From Sphingomonas sp. OK281 (GTDB lineage Bacteria; Pseudomonadota; Alphaproteobacteria; Sphingomonadales; Sphingomonadaceae): a DNA stretch of 64,000 bases. Made by a program: the position numbers and the translations under genes. Shown here in pieces: positions 44,855 to 54,848 of the stretch; within the stretch, counting starts at the first letter, position 1; every line of letters begins with the position of its first letter. The DNA lies in the NCBI RefSeq assembly GCF_900115295.1, contig NZ_FOVZ01000004.1:62001-126000 (forward strand), given 5' to 3'. The notes beneath the pieces are model-generated. The model did no database searches. It was not told the DNA's origin and saw nothing but the letters and a program-made list of their open reading frames with translations.

Positions 44855-45925
44855 ATGAAGACCGATCGACCCGTTCGTGGCGCCACGCGGAACGACGAAA
44901 GCCGCCGGTTCAACCTGTCGCAGACCGAGGCGGACGGCGATTGGCTCGACATGCGCGAGGGGATCGACGGAATCGCGCCGAAGCTGCGGACGACGGTGAC
45001 GGTCGAGACGCCGCGGACGATCATCAGCCGCAACGCGTCGCCCGACGTGCCGTTCGACCGCTCGATCAATCCGTATCGGGGGTGCGAGCATGGCTGCATC
45101 TATTGTTTCGCGCGACCGAGCCATGCGTTTCACGATCTGTCGCCGGGGCTGGATTTCGAGAGCAAGCTGTTTGCGAAGCCCTCCGCGGCGGCGCTGCTCC
45201 GGGCTGAACTGTCGAAACCGGGCTATGCCGTGGCACCGATGGCGCTGGGGACGAACACCGATCCCTACCAGCCGATCGAGAGCGACTGGCGGATCACGCG
45301 TGGCATCATCGAGGTTCTGGCGGAGACCGACCATCCATTGACGATCACCACGAAGTCGGACCGGGTGGTGCGCGATATCGATCTGTTGGCACCAATGGCG
45401 GCGAAGGGGCTGGCGGCGGTGGCGATGTCGATCACCTCGCTCGATCCGAAGATCGCGGCGACCGTCGAACCGCGCGCGCCGCATCCAGAGCGACGACTGG
45501 CGGCGGTGCGGAAGCTCGCGGACGCAGGCGTGCCCGTGTATGTTTCGATCGCGCCGGTCATCCCGGCGATCACCGATCATGAGATCGAGCATCTGATCGC
45601 GCGGGCGGCGGAGGCCGGGGCGACACGGGCGTTCTTCATCCCGGTGCGATTGCCGCATGAGGTGGCACCGCTGTTCCGGGCGTGGCTCGACGAGCATTTT
45701 CCCGATCGTGCGGGGAAAGTGATGGCGACGATCGCGTCCTTGCGCGGGGGGAAGGATAACGACCCGAACTTCTTTACGCGGATGAAAGGGCAAGGGCCTT
45801 GGGCCGACCTGCTGGGGACGCGGTTCCGGATTGCGTGTGCGAAGCACGGGTTGAACCGGGAGCGGGTTGCCTTGCGGAACGATCTGTTCCGGGCGCCAAG
45901 GGGGCCGCAGGGGGAATTGTTCTAG
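44855..45925 (+). CDS. PA0069 family radical SAM protein
   Basis: This 356-residue radical SAM protein belongs to the PA0069 family, related to the spore photoproduct lyase (SplB) group. The cluster motif is NPYRGCEHGCIYCFARP (CxxxCxxC). Family features SHAFHDLSPGLDFESKLFA and MALGTNTDPYQPIE follow. Function is unproven; a DNA repair or modification role is inferred from the SplB relation and from the LexA box just upstream. ATG 44855 (MKTDRPVRG) is preferred over 44789, which would put the box inside the gene. Confidence 0.9.
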   Translation: MKTDRPVRGATRNDESRRFNLSQTEADGDWLDMREGIDGIAPKLRTTVTVETPRTIISRNASPDVPFDRSINPYRGCEHGCIYCFARPSHAFHDLSPGLDFESKLFAKPSAAALLRAELSKPGYAVAPMALGTNTDPYQPIESDWRITRGIIEVLAETDHPLTITTKSDRVVRDIDLLAPMAAKGLAAVAMSITSLDPKIAATVEPRAPHPERRLAAVRKLADAGVPVYVSIAPVIPAITDHEIEHLIARAAEAGATRAFFIPVRLPHEVAPLFRAWLDEHFPDRAGKVMATIASLRGGKDNDPNFFTRMKGQGPWADLLGTRFRIACAKHGLNRERVALRNDLFRAPRGPQGELF

Positions 45926-45989
45926 ACAGGACCGTGGCGGTTCCAAGCTCGGCTAAAGCCCCGTAGCAACCTGCCGGTTAGAGAGGACT

Positions 45990-46111
45990 GGCCAACCCGT
46001 TCCCCCCTCCCTGGAAGGGAGGGGTTGGGGGTGGGTCGGCTTCCGCACGTCCGAACCTGCGCGGCTTGAGCAGGCCAACCCACCCCCGGCCCCTCCCTTT
46101 CAGGGAGGGGG
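45990..46111. repeat. Palindromic repeat, family D
   Basis: GGCCAACCCGTTCCCCCCTCC and GGGAGGGG units on the left pair with CCAACCCACCCCCGGCCCCT and AGGGAGGGGG on the right. It lies in the 272-base gap between the radical SAM gene and the converging VOC gene; nothing else is evident there. Confidence 0.75.
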
Positions 46112-46197
46112 GAAGATTTCCGCGTTGGCAAAGGTCGAGACCGAAGGCACCTTCTCCCGCACTACCGCTGATCTTCAAACCAAGCTGGGGTGCGTCC

Positions 46198-46560
46198 TCA
46201 AGCTTCCGATTCTTCAGGCTCCCACAGTTCGATAGGATTGCCTTCCGGATCGTGGATGCGCGCGAAGCGGCCGAAACCGGGCATGTCCCATTCGGGATCG
46301 GTCGTCACCGCGATCCCCGCCGCGCGGAGGGTGGCGATCAGGCCTTCGATGTCGTCGACGCGCAGATTGAGCATCCAGGGGCGATCCGCGGGGAAATAGT
46401 CGGCGTCGACGGCGAACGGCGCAAAGACGCTGGGTCCAGCGAGCGTCTCCCACGATCCATACGGCACCGACCCGACGCCGAGATGCTCGACATACCAAGC
46501 GCGTACCGCCTCCGGGTCCTTTGCCCGGAAGAAGAACCCGCCGATCCCCGTCACGCCCAT
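46198..46560 (-). CDS. VOC (glyoxalase/bleomycin resistance) family protein
   Basis: This 120-residue protein is a single-domain vicinal-oxygen-chelate fold. Typical features are GVTGIGGFFFRAKDPEAVRA, WMLNLRVDDIEGLIATLRAA and IHDPEGNPIELWEP, with the last part holding the metal Glu. It may be a glyoxalase-like or dioxygenase-like enzyme, or a small-molecule binding protein. No substrate can be inferred. It stands alone. Confidence 0.9.
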   Translation of the reverse strand: MGVTGIGGFFFRAKDPEAVRAWYVEHLGVGSVPYGSWETLAGPSVFAPFAVDADYFPADRPWMLNLRVDDIEGLIATLRAAGIAVTTDPEWDMPGFGRFARIHDPEGNPIELWEPEESEA

Positions 46561-46738
46561 GCCTGCCCCCTAAGGTCGCACTGCCAAAGCCGATGCGACG
46601 ATACCAGACGAGCGGCGAAGATGCAGCCGACAGACCGGACGGTTTTGGTAGCTCCCAGCCTGGGGTATCCCGGCGGTCGCCACGCCCCGCCCCGATGATC
46701 GGCCTTGGACGCGACCCGGCAGCGGCCAATCGGCGCGC

Positions 46739-48274
46739 CTAGTAGGCGCGGCCGATCAGGATGCGTTCGACCGCAGGTTCGCCGGTGAATATGCAGGCGC
46801 CGTCATCGCAACCGGTCTGGCCCATCGGCGCGTTGCGGATGGTGAGTTTCAGCGCCTTCAGGCGTTCGACGACCTTGTCGAGTGCCGCCCCCGTCGGCTT
46901 CGACCAGCGGACGTCGACCCAGCCCGGGTTCTTCACGCCGTCGGCGAAATGCGCTTCGACTGCGGCGAAGTCGTTGGCGGGGACGATGTTGCCCTTCACG
47001 CGGTTCATCGACTCGACGTGGAGCGTCGCCTGGATGTCGTGCAGGATGCCCGAAACCTCGCCGACGAACGTGTCGCGCGGCGTTGCGACGCTGTTTAGCT
47101 TGCCGTCCTCGCGGTAGAGGCGATCGCGGCGGATGACCGTGACGTTGCCGCCGGCCATGTCGCGACCGCCGACCTCGATCACGATTGGGGCGCCCTTCTT
47201 GACCCAGCCCCAGCGCTTGGTCGCGGCCTTGGCGGGCTTGAGGTCGAGCAGTGCGCGGACCGGCTCACCGAGCGCGGACTGCTTGGCGAGTTCGGCCTGG
47301 AGCGACTTGCAGTATTCGACGATCGCCGCGTCCTCGGGGACGTCGCGCAGCATCGGCACGATCACGACCTGCCACGGTGCGATCATCGGCGGCACGCGCA
47401 GGCCGTCGTCGTCGCCGTGGACCATGATGACCGCGCCGATCATCCGCGTCGACACGCCCCAGCTGGTGGTGTTGCACAGCTCGAATTCGCCGCCCGCATT
47501 CTGGAACCGGATGTTCTGTGCCGACGCGAAATTGGTTCCGAGGAAATGCGAAGTGCCGGCTTGCAAAGCCTTGCCGTCCTGCATCATCGCCTCGATCGAA
47601 TAGGTCGCGACGGCGCCGGGGAAGCGCTCGTTCTCGGGCTTCTCGCCGGCGATGACGTGGACGCCGAGGCATTCCTCCGCAAAGTCGCGATAGACTTCGA
47701 GCATCTTGAGCGTCTCGTCGCGCGCTTCGTCTGCGGTCGCGTGCGCGGTGTGGCCTTCCTGCCAGAGGAACTCGCTGGTGCGCAGAAACATGCGCGTGCG
47801 CATCTCCCAGCGGACGACGTTGGCCCATTGGTTGATCAAGACGGGCAGGTCGCGCCACGACTGGACCCAGCGCGCGAAGGCGGCGCCGATGACCATCTCG
47901 GAAGTCGGGCGGACGACGAGCGGCTCCTCGAGCTTGGCGTCGGGATCGGGGATCAGCCGGCCATAGCCATCGGCCTTGAGGCGGTGGTGCGTGACCACGG
48001 CCATTTCCTTGGCGAACCCGTCGACGTGCTCGGCCTCCTTCTCGAAGTAGGAGAGCGGGATGAAGAGCGGGAAATAGCAGTTCTCGTGACCGGTCGCCTT
48101 GATCCGATCGTCGAGCAAGCGCTGGATGCGCTCCCAGATGCCATAGCCCCAGGGGCGGATGACCATGCAGCCGCGGACGCCGGATTCCTCGGCGAGATCG
48201 GCCTCGGAGATGACGGCCTGGTACCAGGCGGAGAAATCCGCCTCGCGGGTGACGGGGAGTGCGCGCTTTATCAT
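46739..48274 (-). CDS. proS: Proline--tRNA ligase, eukaryote/archaea-type (type 3)
   Basis: This 511-residue class II synthetase matches the ProS type 3 architecture rather than the classic bacterial one. It opens FSAWYQAVISEADLAEESGV, carries MVIRPWGYGIWERIQ and VVRPTSEMVIGAAFARW, has no bacterial INS editing insert between motifs 2 and 3, and ends in GRAY with a terminal tyrosine. It charges tRNA-Pro. ATG 48274 (MIKRALPVTRE) was chosen; a longer upstream frame is shadow sequence. Most Alphaproteobacteria use a shorter bacterial-type ProS, so ancient transfer is possible. Confidence 0.9.
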   Translation of the reverse strand: MIKRALPVTREADFSAWYQAVISEADLAEESGVRGCMVIRPWGYGIWERIQRLLDDRIKATGHENCYFPLFIPLSYFEKEAEHVDGFAKEMAVVTHHRLKADGYGRLIPDPDAKLEEPLVVRPTSEMVIGAAFARWVQSWRDLPVLINQWANVVRWEMRTRMFLRTSEFLWQEGHTAHATADEARDETLKMLEVYRDFAEECLGVHVIAGEKPENERFPGAVATYSIEAMMQDGKALQAGTSHFLGTNFASAQNIRFQNAGGEFELCNTTSWGVSTRMIGAVIMVHGDDDGLRVPPMIAPWQVVIVPMLRDVPEDAAIVEYCKSLQAELAKQSALGEPVRALLDLKPAKAATKRWGWVKKGAPIVIEVGGRDMAGGNVTVIRRDRLYREDGKLNSVATPRDTFVGEVSGILHDIQATLHVESMNRVKGNIVPANDFAAVEAHFADGVKNPGWVDVRWSKPTGAALDKVVERLKALKLTIRNAPMGQTGCDDGACIFTGEPAVERILIGRAY

Positions 48275-48359
48275 GAGGTGCGGATAGCGGGTGCGCGGTG
48301 GTTCGTCACGTGTGAGTTGCGGGGTGGCGACGCGGCGGTGGTTTGCGTAGGGGTCGCGC

Positions 48360-49256
48360 ATGCCCACCGACCGCATCCTTCCCGCCATCGGCATGCGGTT
48401 GCTGTCGGTCGTGATCTTCGCGCTGATGAACACCGCGATCAAGCTGGCCGAGCGGCATGGCGCGAGCGTGTCGGAAATCCTGTTCTTCCGCCAGTTTGGC
48501 GCGTGTATGCTCGTGTCAGGGGTTATCCTTGCCGGGCCGGGCCTGCCTTCGGTGGCTACCAAGCGATTGCCGGCGCATATCGTTCGCGCGGTGGTCGGGC
48601 TGTCGGCGATGGCATTTACCTTCAACGGGATCGTCGCGTTACCGCTGGCAGAGGCGACGACGATTGGGTTCACGGTGCCGGTGTTCGCGACGATCCTGGG
48701 GGCGCTGGTGTTGCGCGAGCCGACCGGGTGGCATCGCTGGGCGGCGGTCGCGACCGGGTTCGCGGGCGTATTGATCGTCGCACAGCCCGGAAGCGGCGAT
48801 CACTTTCCGTTATGGGGTGCGGGGTGTGCGCTGGCGGGGGCGTTCGGGACGGCTAGCGTGTCGATCCTGTTGCGGCAGATCGGCAAGACCGAGAGTGCGC
48901 TGACGACGGTGTTCTGGTTCTCGGCGCTGTCGCTGATCCCGTTGTCGGTGTTCTATGCGCAGGCGGCACAGTCGCATGATCTGGTCGCGTGGATTTGCCT
49001 GGCGAGCGTCGGGATCTTCGGCGGGCTGGCGCAGATCGCGATGACGACGTCGTTGCGGCTCGGGCCGGTGTCGGTGGTGGTGCCGATGGATTATTCCAGT
49101 CTGTTGTGGGCTACGCTGCTGGGGTGGCTGGTGTTCGACACGCTGCCGGCGGAGGCCACTTGGGTCGGAGCGCCGGTCATCGTCGCGAGCGGGTTGTATA
49201 TCGTGTGGCGCGAGCATGTCCGGCGGCGGGAGGAGACGGAGCAGGCGATCGCTTGA
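48360..49256 (+). CDS. DMT/EamA family transporter
   Basis: This 298-residue inner-membrane protein has ten predicted helices in two EamA repeats. The first repeat includes AGPGLPSVATKRLPAHIVRA, VVGLSAMAFTFNGIVALPLA and EATTIGFTVPVFATILGALV; the second has LGPVSVVVPMDYSSLLWATL. Relatives export metabolites or amino acids; the substrate is unknown. It is divergent from proS, with an 85-base gap. Confidence 0.9.
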   Translation: MPTDRILPAIGMRLLSVVIFALMNTAIKLAERHGASVSEILFFRQFGACMLVSGVILAGPGLPSVATKRLPAHIVRAVVGLSAMAFTFNGIVALPLAEATTIGFTVPVFATILGALVLREPTGWHRWAAVATGFAGVLIVAQPGSGDHFPLWGAGCALAGAFGTASVSILLRQIGKTESALTTVFWFSALSLIPLSVFYAQAAQSHDLVAWICLASVGIFGGLAQIAMTTSLRLGPVSVVVPMDYSSLLWATLLGWLVFDTLPAEATWVGAPVIVASGLYIVWREHVRRREETEQAIA

Positions 49257-49265
49257 GCCCACTCT

Positions 49266-49361
49266 TGTCATTCCCGCGGAGGCGGGAACCCAGACTGACT
49301 GACCTGGCGTTCGGATTACCGACGGTTGCCAGTATGGGTCCCCGCCTTCGCGGGGATGACG
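49266..49361. repeat. Palindromic repeat, long family A variant
   Basis: TGTCATTCCCGCGGAGGCGG and CCGCCTTCGCGGGGATGACG are inverted ends about 55 bases apart; the left arm continues GGAACCCAGACTG. It lies between the EamA transporter and the converging DUF1453 gene. Confidence 0.8.
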
Positions 49362-49368
49362 GTTCGGA

Positions 49369-49881
49369 TTAGCGGACGCGGGCCGTTTCGAGCATCCGCT
49401 TGGCGCGGAGGTACATTTCGACGCGTTGGGTGGTGAACAGGCCCAGCGCCAGCGCGACCAGCATGTCGGTGATGGCGAAGGCGTCGAGGTGGAGGGCTTG
49501 GCCGTCGCCGATTACGGCGCGCGCGCCGGTGCGGACTGCGACGATCGCCACGATGAACAGGACCGCCGCCGGGGAGGACGTCGTGTTGAGCGCGTGGCTG
49601 TCGGGATCGATCGTGATCCGCATGAGCTTGCCGCGCTGCCAGCCTAGTGCTCCGCCCATCACTATGGCTAGCGCGCAGAACAGCCAGGCGAGGCCGTGGG
49701 GCGGGTACATCGTGAACATGTAGAGCGTGACGGCGGCGTAGAGTGCGGGGAAGATCCAGAGACGTTCGAGCTTGAGCGGCTTCACGATACTCATGCGGCG
49801 CCAGCGGACCGCGAAGACGATGCCGATGACGACCGCGGTGATCGCGTAGCTGATCCAGCCTTGTGCTTCGTGCGCCTGCAT
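49369..49881 (-). CDS. DUF1453/CcdC-like membrane protein
   Basis: This 170-residue integral membrane protein has about five hydrophobic segments. The pattern of IVFAVRWRRMSIVKPLKLER, then YAAVTLYMFTMYPPHGLAWL and GGALGWQRGKLMRITIDPD, fits DUF1453 (CcdC-like). Function is not established. It stands between two palindromic repeats with no obvious operon partner. Confidence 0.75.
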   Translation of the reverse strand: MQAHEAQGWISYAITAVVIGIVFAVRWRRMSIVKPLKLERLWIFPALYAAVTLYMFTMYPPHGLAWLFCALAIVMGGALGWQRGKLMRITIDPDSHALNTTSSPAAVLFIVAIVAVRTGARAVIGDGQALHLDAFAITDMLVALALGLFTTQRVEMYLRAKRMLETARVR

Positions 49882-49966
49882 TGCGTGCCCCTACGTCGTC
49901 ATCAGACGATGGTGTAGTACGGCAACAATACAGCAGACGTAAAGATGCAAGTAGACATACGTAGCG

Positions 49967-50070
49967 CCACCCCGGCGGAGGCCGGGGCCCAATTGGAAAG
50001 GTCGCGGTAACGGAGCACACCCTCCGTTAGCAACGTCTCCCAATTGGACCCCGGCCTTCGCCGGGGTGGT
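49967..50070. repeat. Palindromic repeat, family B, full length
   Basis: CGCCACCCCGGCGGAGGCCG and CGGCCTTCGCCGGGGTGGTA are inverted ends, with CCCAATTGG and CCAATTGG inside. The centre matches the copies at 29448 and 55160 (TAACGGAGC and TCCGTTAGC-like segments). Confidence 0.88.
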
Positions 50071-50115
50071 AGTATTCCTCGGGTGCAAGCGTCACACCCC
50101 GAAGATCACCTTCCC

Positions 50116-51690
50116 TTACTCGGCCGCCTGCGCCAGCGGAGCCGGGTCCTTCCAGACCAGGACCGGTTTGCGCGCCGCGAGCGTCTCGTCGAGGCGTGCG
50201 CGGGGGGCGAAGTGGGGGGCGGTCTTGAGGCTAGGGTCGCCGGCTTTCGCGCGTTCGGCGACCGAGCGGAGCGCGGCGATGAACTGGTCGAGCGCCGCCT
50301 TCGACTCGGTCTCGGTCGGTTCGACCAGCATCGCGCCGTGGACGACGAGCGGGAAATACATCGTCATCGGGTGGAAGCCCTCGTCGATCAGGCCCTTGGC
50401 AATGTCGATCGTCGAGAAGCCGGCGGCAAGGCCCGAGTCCGAGAACAGCGCCTCGTGCATGCACGGACCCGACGGGCCGAACGGTGCGTCGAGCGTGTCG
50501 TCGAGGCTGCGCAGGATGTAGTTCGCGTTGAGCACCGCATCCTCCGACACCTGGCGCAGGCCGTCCGCGCCGTGGCTGAGGATGTAGGTCAGCGCACGCG
50601 TGAACATGCCCATCTGGCCGTGGAACGCTACCATGCGGCCGAAGCTGCCGGCGTGGTGCTCGTCGGCATTCTCTTCCTCGATCAGGACGAATTGGTCGCC
50701 CTGCCTCTCGACGAAGGGGAGCGGTGCGTAGGGGGTCAAAGCTTCCGAGAACACCACCGGGCCGGAACCCGGACCGCCGCCGCCGTGAGGAGTCGAGAAG
50801 GTCTTGTGCAGGTTGATGTGCATCGCGTCGATGCCGAGATCGCCCGGCCGAACGCGGCCGACGATGGCGTTGAAGTTCGCGCCGTCGCAATAGACGAAGC
50901 CGCCGGCCGCGTGCACCGCGTCGGAGATCTCGCGCATGTCGCGCTCGAACAGGCCGCACGTGTTGGGGTTGGTGATCATCACACCGGCGACGTCGGGACC
51001 AAGCCGAGCCTTCAGCGCGGCGGTGTCGACGCGGCCTTCGGCGGTGGCGGGGATATCCTCGACGCTATAGCCGGCGAACGCGGCGGTGGCGGGGTTGGTG
51101 CCGTGCGCGCTCTCGGGGACCAGGATGATCTTGCGAGCGCCTTCGCCCTTGGCTTCGAGTGCCGCGCGGATCGCGAGGATGCCGCAGAGTTCGCCGTGTG
51201 CGCCCGCCTTGGGGCTCATCGCGACCGAGGTCATGCCGGTGAGCGTGACGAGCCAGTGTGCGAGCTGGTGGATGACTTCCAATGCGCCCTGTACCGTGTC
51301 GACCGGCTGGAGCGGGTGGACGTCGGAAAACCCGGGCAGCCGCGCCATCTTCTCGTTGAGGCGCGGGTTGTGCTTCATCGTGCACGAGCCGAGCGGGAAG
51401 AAGCCGAGGTCGATGCCGTAGTTCTGGCGTGAGAGGCGGGTGTAGTGGCGGACGGTTTCGGGTTCGGAGAGACCGGGGAGGCCGATCGGCGCCTTGCGCG
51501 TCAGATCGCCGAGCATGTCGTGCGCGACGTCGCCTTCGCCGAAGTCGACGCCCGTCGTCTTCGCATCGCCGATCTCGAAGATCAGCGCTTCTTCCAGCAT
51601 CAGCGCCTTGTTGCCGGTGACGCTTGTGGGAACGCCGCCGGTGCTCGCCTCGGGAGCCGTAGGGCGCCAGCCGCTCTGGTTGATGCTCAT
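50116..51690 (-). CDS. gcvPB: Glycine decarboxylase P-protein, subunit 2
   Basis: This 524-residue PLP subunit forms half of the split glycine dehydrogenase. The PLP lysine is in [20 protein letters not shown], and [20 protein letters not shown] and [20 protein letters not shown] segments are typical. Start overlaps the gcvPA stop by four bases (ATGA). It ends the gcv operon; a family B repeat follows. Confidence 0.96.
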   Translation of the reverse strand: MSINQSGWRPTAPEASTGGVPTSVTGNKALMLEEALIFEIGDAKTTGVDFGEGDVAHDMLGDLTRKAPIGLPGLSEPETVRHYTRLSRQNYGIDLGFFPLGSCTMKHNPRLNEKMARLPGFSDVHPLQPVDTVQGALEVIHQLAHWLVTLTGMTSVAMSPKAGAHGELCGILAIRAALEAKGEGARKIILVPESAHGTNPATAAFAGYSVEDIPATAEGRVDTAALKARLGPDVAGVMITNPNTCGLFERDMREISDAVHAAGGFVYCDGANFNAIVGRVRPGDLGIDAMHINLHKTFSTPHGGGGPGSGPVVFSEALTPYAPLPFVERQGDQFVLIEEENADEHHAGSFGRMVAFHGQMGMFTRALTYILSHGADGLRQVSEDAVLNANYILRSLDDTLDAPFGPSGPCMHEALFSDSGLAAGFSTIDIAKGLIDEGFHPMTMYFPLVVHGAMLVEPTETESKAALDQFIAALRSVAERAKAGDPSLKTAPHFAPRARLDETLAARKPVLVWKDPAPLAQAAE

Positions 51691-53057
51691 GCCAGTATCT
51701 CCCCAAGGACCGTGGATAGTGCGGACGCAAGCGTTTCGACGTCCTCCGCCGTGGTCGTCTCGGTCACGGCAACGACCAGGCCGTTGGCGAGGTCGTCATT
51801 GCCGGGATAGAGCCGGCCCAACGAGACGCCCGCGAGGATGCCGCGGTCGGCCAGCGTGCGGACGACCGGGCGGGCTTCGACGGGGAGCTTCAGCGTGAAT
51901 TCGTTGAAGAAGTGCGTGTTGAGCAATTCGACGCCCGGTACCTTCGCCAGTCGGCGCGCGGCGTGGACCGCACCCGCATGGTTGAGCCCCGCAAGGCGGC
52001 GCAGGCCGGCTTCACCGAGCAGAGTCATGTGGATCGAGAAGGCCAGCGCGCAGAGGCCGGAGTTGGTGCAGATGTTCGACGTCGCCTTTTCGCGGCGGAT
52101 GTGCTGCTCGCGGGTCGACAGCGTGAGGACGAAACCGCGGCGGCCGTCCGCGTCGACGGTCTCGCCGCAGAGACGGCCGGGCATCTGGCGGACGTATTTG
52201 TCCTTGCACCCGAACAGGCCGACATAAGGCCCGCCGAACTGCAGGCCGACGCCGAGCGACTGGCCTTCGCCGACGACGATGTCCGCGTCCATCTCGCCGG
52301 GCGACGTGATCGCGCCGAGCGCTACCGGCTCAGTGACAACCGCGATAAGCAGCGCCTTCTTGGCGTGGCACGCATCCGCAAGCGGGCGCAGGTCGGCGAT
52401 GCGGCCGAGGATGTCGGGGTACTGGACGACGACGCACGACGTATCGTCGTCGATCTTCGCGATCAGCTGGTCGAGGTCCATGTCGGCGACCAGCTCGGGC
52501 GCGGTCGTGTCGAGCACGTCGCCGGTGAACTTGGCCATCGTGTTGGCGACCGAGACGTAATGCGGGTGGAGGCCCGACGACAGGATCGCCCTGCCCCGCT
52601 TGGTGATGCGACGCGCCATCACGATCGCTTCCCAGCACGCGGTCGAGCCGTCATACATCGAGGCGTTGGCGACGTCGGTGCCGAGCAGCCGCGCGACCTG
52701 AGTCTGGAACTCGAACAGCATCTGCAGCGTACCCTGCGCGATTTCCGGCTGGTACGGCGTGTAGGCGGTGAGGAACTCGCCGCGCTGGATCAAATGGTCG
52801 ACCGACGCGGGGACGTGATGCTTGTACGCGCCGCAGCCGAGGAAGAACGGCGCTTCGCCGGCGGTGAGGTTCTTCTTGGCGAGTGCCGACATGTGGCGTT
52901 CGACCGCCATTTCGGAGGCGTGCATCGGCAGGTCGCGAACCGGGCCGTCGAGGCGCGCGGCTTCGGGGACGTCGACGAAGAGGTCGTCGATGGTCGAGGC
53001 ACCGATGACGGCGAGCATTTCCGCACGGTCGGGCTTGGTCAGGGGAAGGTAGCGCAT
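51687..53057 (-). CDS. gcvPA: Glycine decarboxylase P-protein, subunit 1
   Basis: This 456-residue subunit is the N-terminal half of glycine dehydrogenase. Motifs include [40 protein letters not shown] and [18 protein letters not shown]. It pairs with gcvPB in a heterotetramer that decarboxylates glycine and transfers the aminomethyl group to GcvH. The gene is separated from gcvH by a family D repeat but is on the same strand. Confidence 0.96.
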   Translation of the reverse strand: MRYLPLTKPDRAEMLAVIGASTIDDLFVDVPEAARLDGPVRDLPMHASEMAVERHMSALAKKNLTAGEAPFFLGCGAYKHHVPASVDHLIQRGEFLTAYTPYQPEIAQGTLQMLFEFQTQVARLLGTDVANASMYDGSTACWEAIVMARRITKRGRAILSSGLHPHYVSVANTMAKFTGDVLDTTAPELVADMDLDQLIAKIDDDTSCVVVQYPDILGRIADLRPLADACHAKKALLIAVVTEPVALGAITSPGEMDADIVVGEGQSLGVGLQFGGPYVGLFGCKDKYVRQMPGRLCGETVDADGRRGFVLTLSTREQHIRREKATSNICTNSGLCALAFSIHMTLLGEAGLRRLAGLNHAGAVHAARRLAKVPGVELLNTHFFNEFTLKLPVEARPVVRTLADRGILAGVSLGRLYPGNDDLANGLVVAVTETTTAEDVETLASALSTVLGEILA

Positions 53058-53061
53058 TCTA

Positions 53062-53164
53062 GTCTCCTCCCCTCCCGTTCACGGGAGGGGTCGGGGGAGG
53101 GAATGAGACGGGGAACGACTGTACCAGCCCCTCCCCCGACCCCTCCCGCAAGCGGGAGGGGAGC
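53062..53164. repeat. Palindromic repeat, family D, between gcvH and gcvPA
   Basis: CTCCTCCCCTCCCGTTCACG with GGAGGGGTCGGGGGAGG on one side pair with CCCCTCCCCCGACCCCTCCC and GCAAGCGGGAGGGGAG on the other. It occupies nearly the whole 114-base gap inside the gcv operon. Confidence 0.8.
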
Positions 53165-53171
53165 AGTTAGA

Positions 53172-53543
53172 TTAGAGCCCTTCGACGAACGTCGCGTAGG
53201 CGGCTTCGTCCATCAGGCTGTCGAGTTCGCTCGGGTCGCTCAGCGTCAGCTTGAAGAACCAGCCGGCCGCTTCGGCGTCCGAGTTCACCAGGCTGGAGTC
53301 GTCGGTCAAAGCCGCGTTGCCCTCGGTGACGGTGCCCGAGACCGGCGAATACACGTCCGACGCGGCCTTGACCGACTCGACGACCGCGGCTTCGTCGCCC
53401 TTGCTGAGCGTCTTGCCGGCTTCGGGGACGTCGACGAACACGACGTCGCCGAGCTGGCTTTGCGCGTATTCGGAGATGCCGACGGTGCCGACGTCACCAT
53501 CGACGTCGACCCATTCATGATCCTGCGTGAAGTAACGGCTCAT
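53172..53543 (-). CDS. gcvH: Glycine cleavage system H-protein
   Basis: This 123-residue lipoyl carrier protein opens [17 protein letters not shown] and has the lipoylated lysine in [19 protein letters not shown] (Lys59). It shuttles the aminomethyl group between P-, T- and L-proteins. ATG 53543 is one base after the gcvT stop region, so they are tightly linked. A longer frame upstream is shadow sequence. Confidence 0.96.
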   Translation of the reverse strand: MSRYFTQDHEWVDVDGDVGTVGISEYAQSQLGDVVFVDVPEAGKTLSKGDEAAVVESVKAASDVYSPVSGTVTEGNAALTDDSSLVNSDAEAAGWFFKLTLSDPSELDSLMDEAAYATFVEGL

Positions 53544-53544
53544 A

Positions 53545-54792
53545 TCACTTGGCTCCTGCGCGGACGTAGCGGTGGGGAATGAAGGGCATCGCGGTGACGG
53601 TGGCGGTGTGGACCTTGCCGCGTTGCGCGATCTCGATGCGGGTGCCGGGGGCGGCGAGCGCGAGCGGCACATAGGCCATCGCGATCGGCTTCCCGAGCGT
53701 CGGCGCGAAGCCTCCGCTGGTGAGGCGGCCGATCGTCGCGCCGGTGTCGTCGATCACCTCGGCGCCTTCGCGCGCGGGCTGGCGGCCCTCGACGATCAGG
53801 CCGACGCGCTTGGTGGCGGGGCCGTGCTCGCGCTGGGTGAGGATACGCTCGGCACCGGGGAAGTCGGCAGCCTCGCGGCGTCGCTTCGACAGCGCGAAAC
53901 CGAGGTCGGCCATGACCGGCGTGATCTCGGGATCGAGGTCGTGGCCGTAGAGCGGCAGGCCGGCTTCGAGACGTAGCGAGTCGCGCGCGCCGAGGCCGAT
54001 CGGCTTGATCTCGGGGAGCGCGAGCAGCGCGTCGGCGAACGCGACGGCGTGCTCGGCGGGGAGCGAGATCTCGACGCCATCTTCACCGGTATAGCCTGAG
54101 CGGCTGATCCAGAGCGGTACGTCGTTCCAGTGGAACGCGCCGGCGGTCATGAACACGAGGCCGTCGACGCCGGGGACGATCCGCGCGACCGCCTCGACCG
54201 CTTTCGGGCCCTGCACCGCGAGCAGCGCCTGGTCTTCGAGGATGTTGATCGTGACGTCGTCGGGGAGGTACTCGATAAGATAGCTAATGTCGTCGTACTT
54301 GGTTGCGCCGTTGACGACGACGTAGAAGCTGCCGCTCGCAGTCGGCGACGGGTGGAGCGGGTCGTACGCCTCGGGCTCGACGTCGGCCGCGGAGAACGGC
54401 GAGGGCTGGTCGTCTGGAAGGCGTGTGGCCATCAGGTCGTCGAGGATGCCGCCGTCCTGTGCGAGCAGCAGCGAGTAGCGCATCTTGCCCTCGCCGAGCC
54501 CTGCGATATCGCCCGGCAGGACGGTTTCGAGCGCGTGCGCGACGCCTTCGCCGGAGAAGACGAGCTGGCCCATGTGGCTCACGTCGAACAGGCCCGCCGA
54601 ATCGCGCGTCCAGGCGTGTTCGGCCATGATGCCTTCATACTGGATCGGCATCTCGTAGCCGGCGAACTCGACCATCCGCGCGCCGTGCGCCCGGTGCCAC
54701 GCGTCGAGCGGCAATGGCAGGATCTCCGGCTCGACGTAATCGTCGGCCTGATCGATGATGCTGGCGTAATCGCGCAGTTCAGGGTCGCTCAT
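53545..54792 (-). CDS. gcvT: Aminomethyltransferase (T-protein), extended form
   Basis: This 415-residue folate-dependent T-protein releases ammonia and 5,10-methylene-THF from the H-protein intermediate. Seen are [40 protein letters not shown] and [20 protein letters not shown]. It is longer than the usual roughly 365 residues. The extra length is an N-terminal leader of about 30 residues ([20 protein letters not shown]) and an insert around [20 protein letters not shown]. First gene of the operon, directly behind the glycine riboswitch. Confidence 0.94.
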   Translation of the reverse strand: MSDPELRDYASIIDQADDYVEPEILPLPLDAWHRAHGARMVEFAGYEMPIQYEGIMAEHAWTRDSAGLFDVSHMGQLVFSGEGVAHALETVLPGDIAGLGEGKMRYSLLLAQDGGILDDLMATRLPDDQPSPFSAADVEPEAYDPLHPSPTASGSFYVVVNGATKYDDISYLIEYLPDDVTINILEDQALLAVQGPKAVEAVARIVPGVDGLVFMTAGAFHWNDVPLWISRSGYTGEDGVEISLPAEHAVAFADALLALPEIKPIGLGARDSLRLEAGLPLYGHDLDPEITPVMADLGFALSKRRREAADFPGAERILTQREHGPATKRVGLIVEGRQPAREGAEVIDDTGATIGRLTSGGFAPTLGKPIAMAYVPLALAAPGTRIEIAQRGKVHTATVTAMPFIPHRYVRAGAK

Positions 54793-54848
54793 GCTCGGTC
54801 TCCGTCGAAGGGGCGCGCGGCACCAATGGGTGCAACGATCCGAACCCC

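Noticed and set aside
48275..48673. Upstream extension of proS by about 133 residues
   Set aside because: The extension is not similar to any ProS N-terminus and overlaps the divergent transporter gene; ATG 48274 fits the family.
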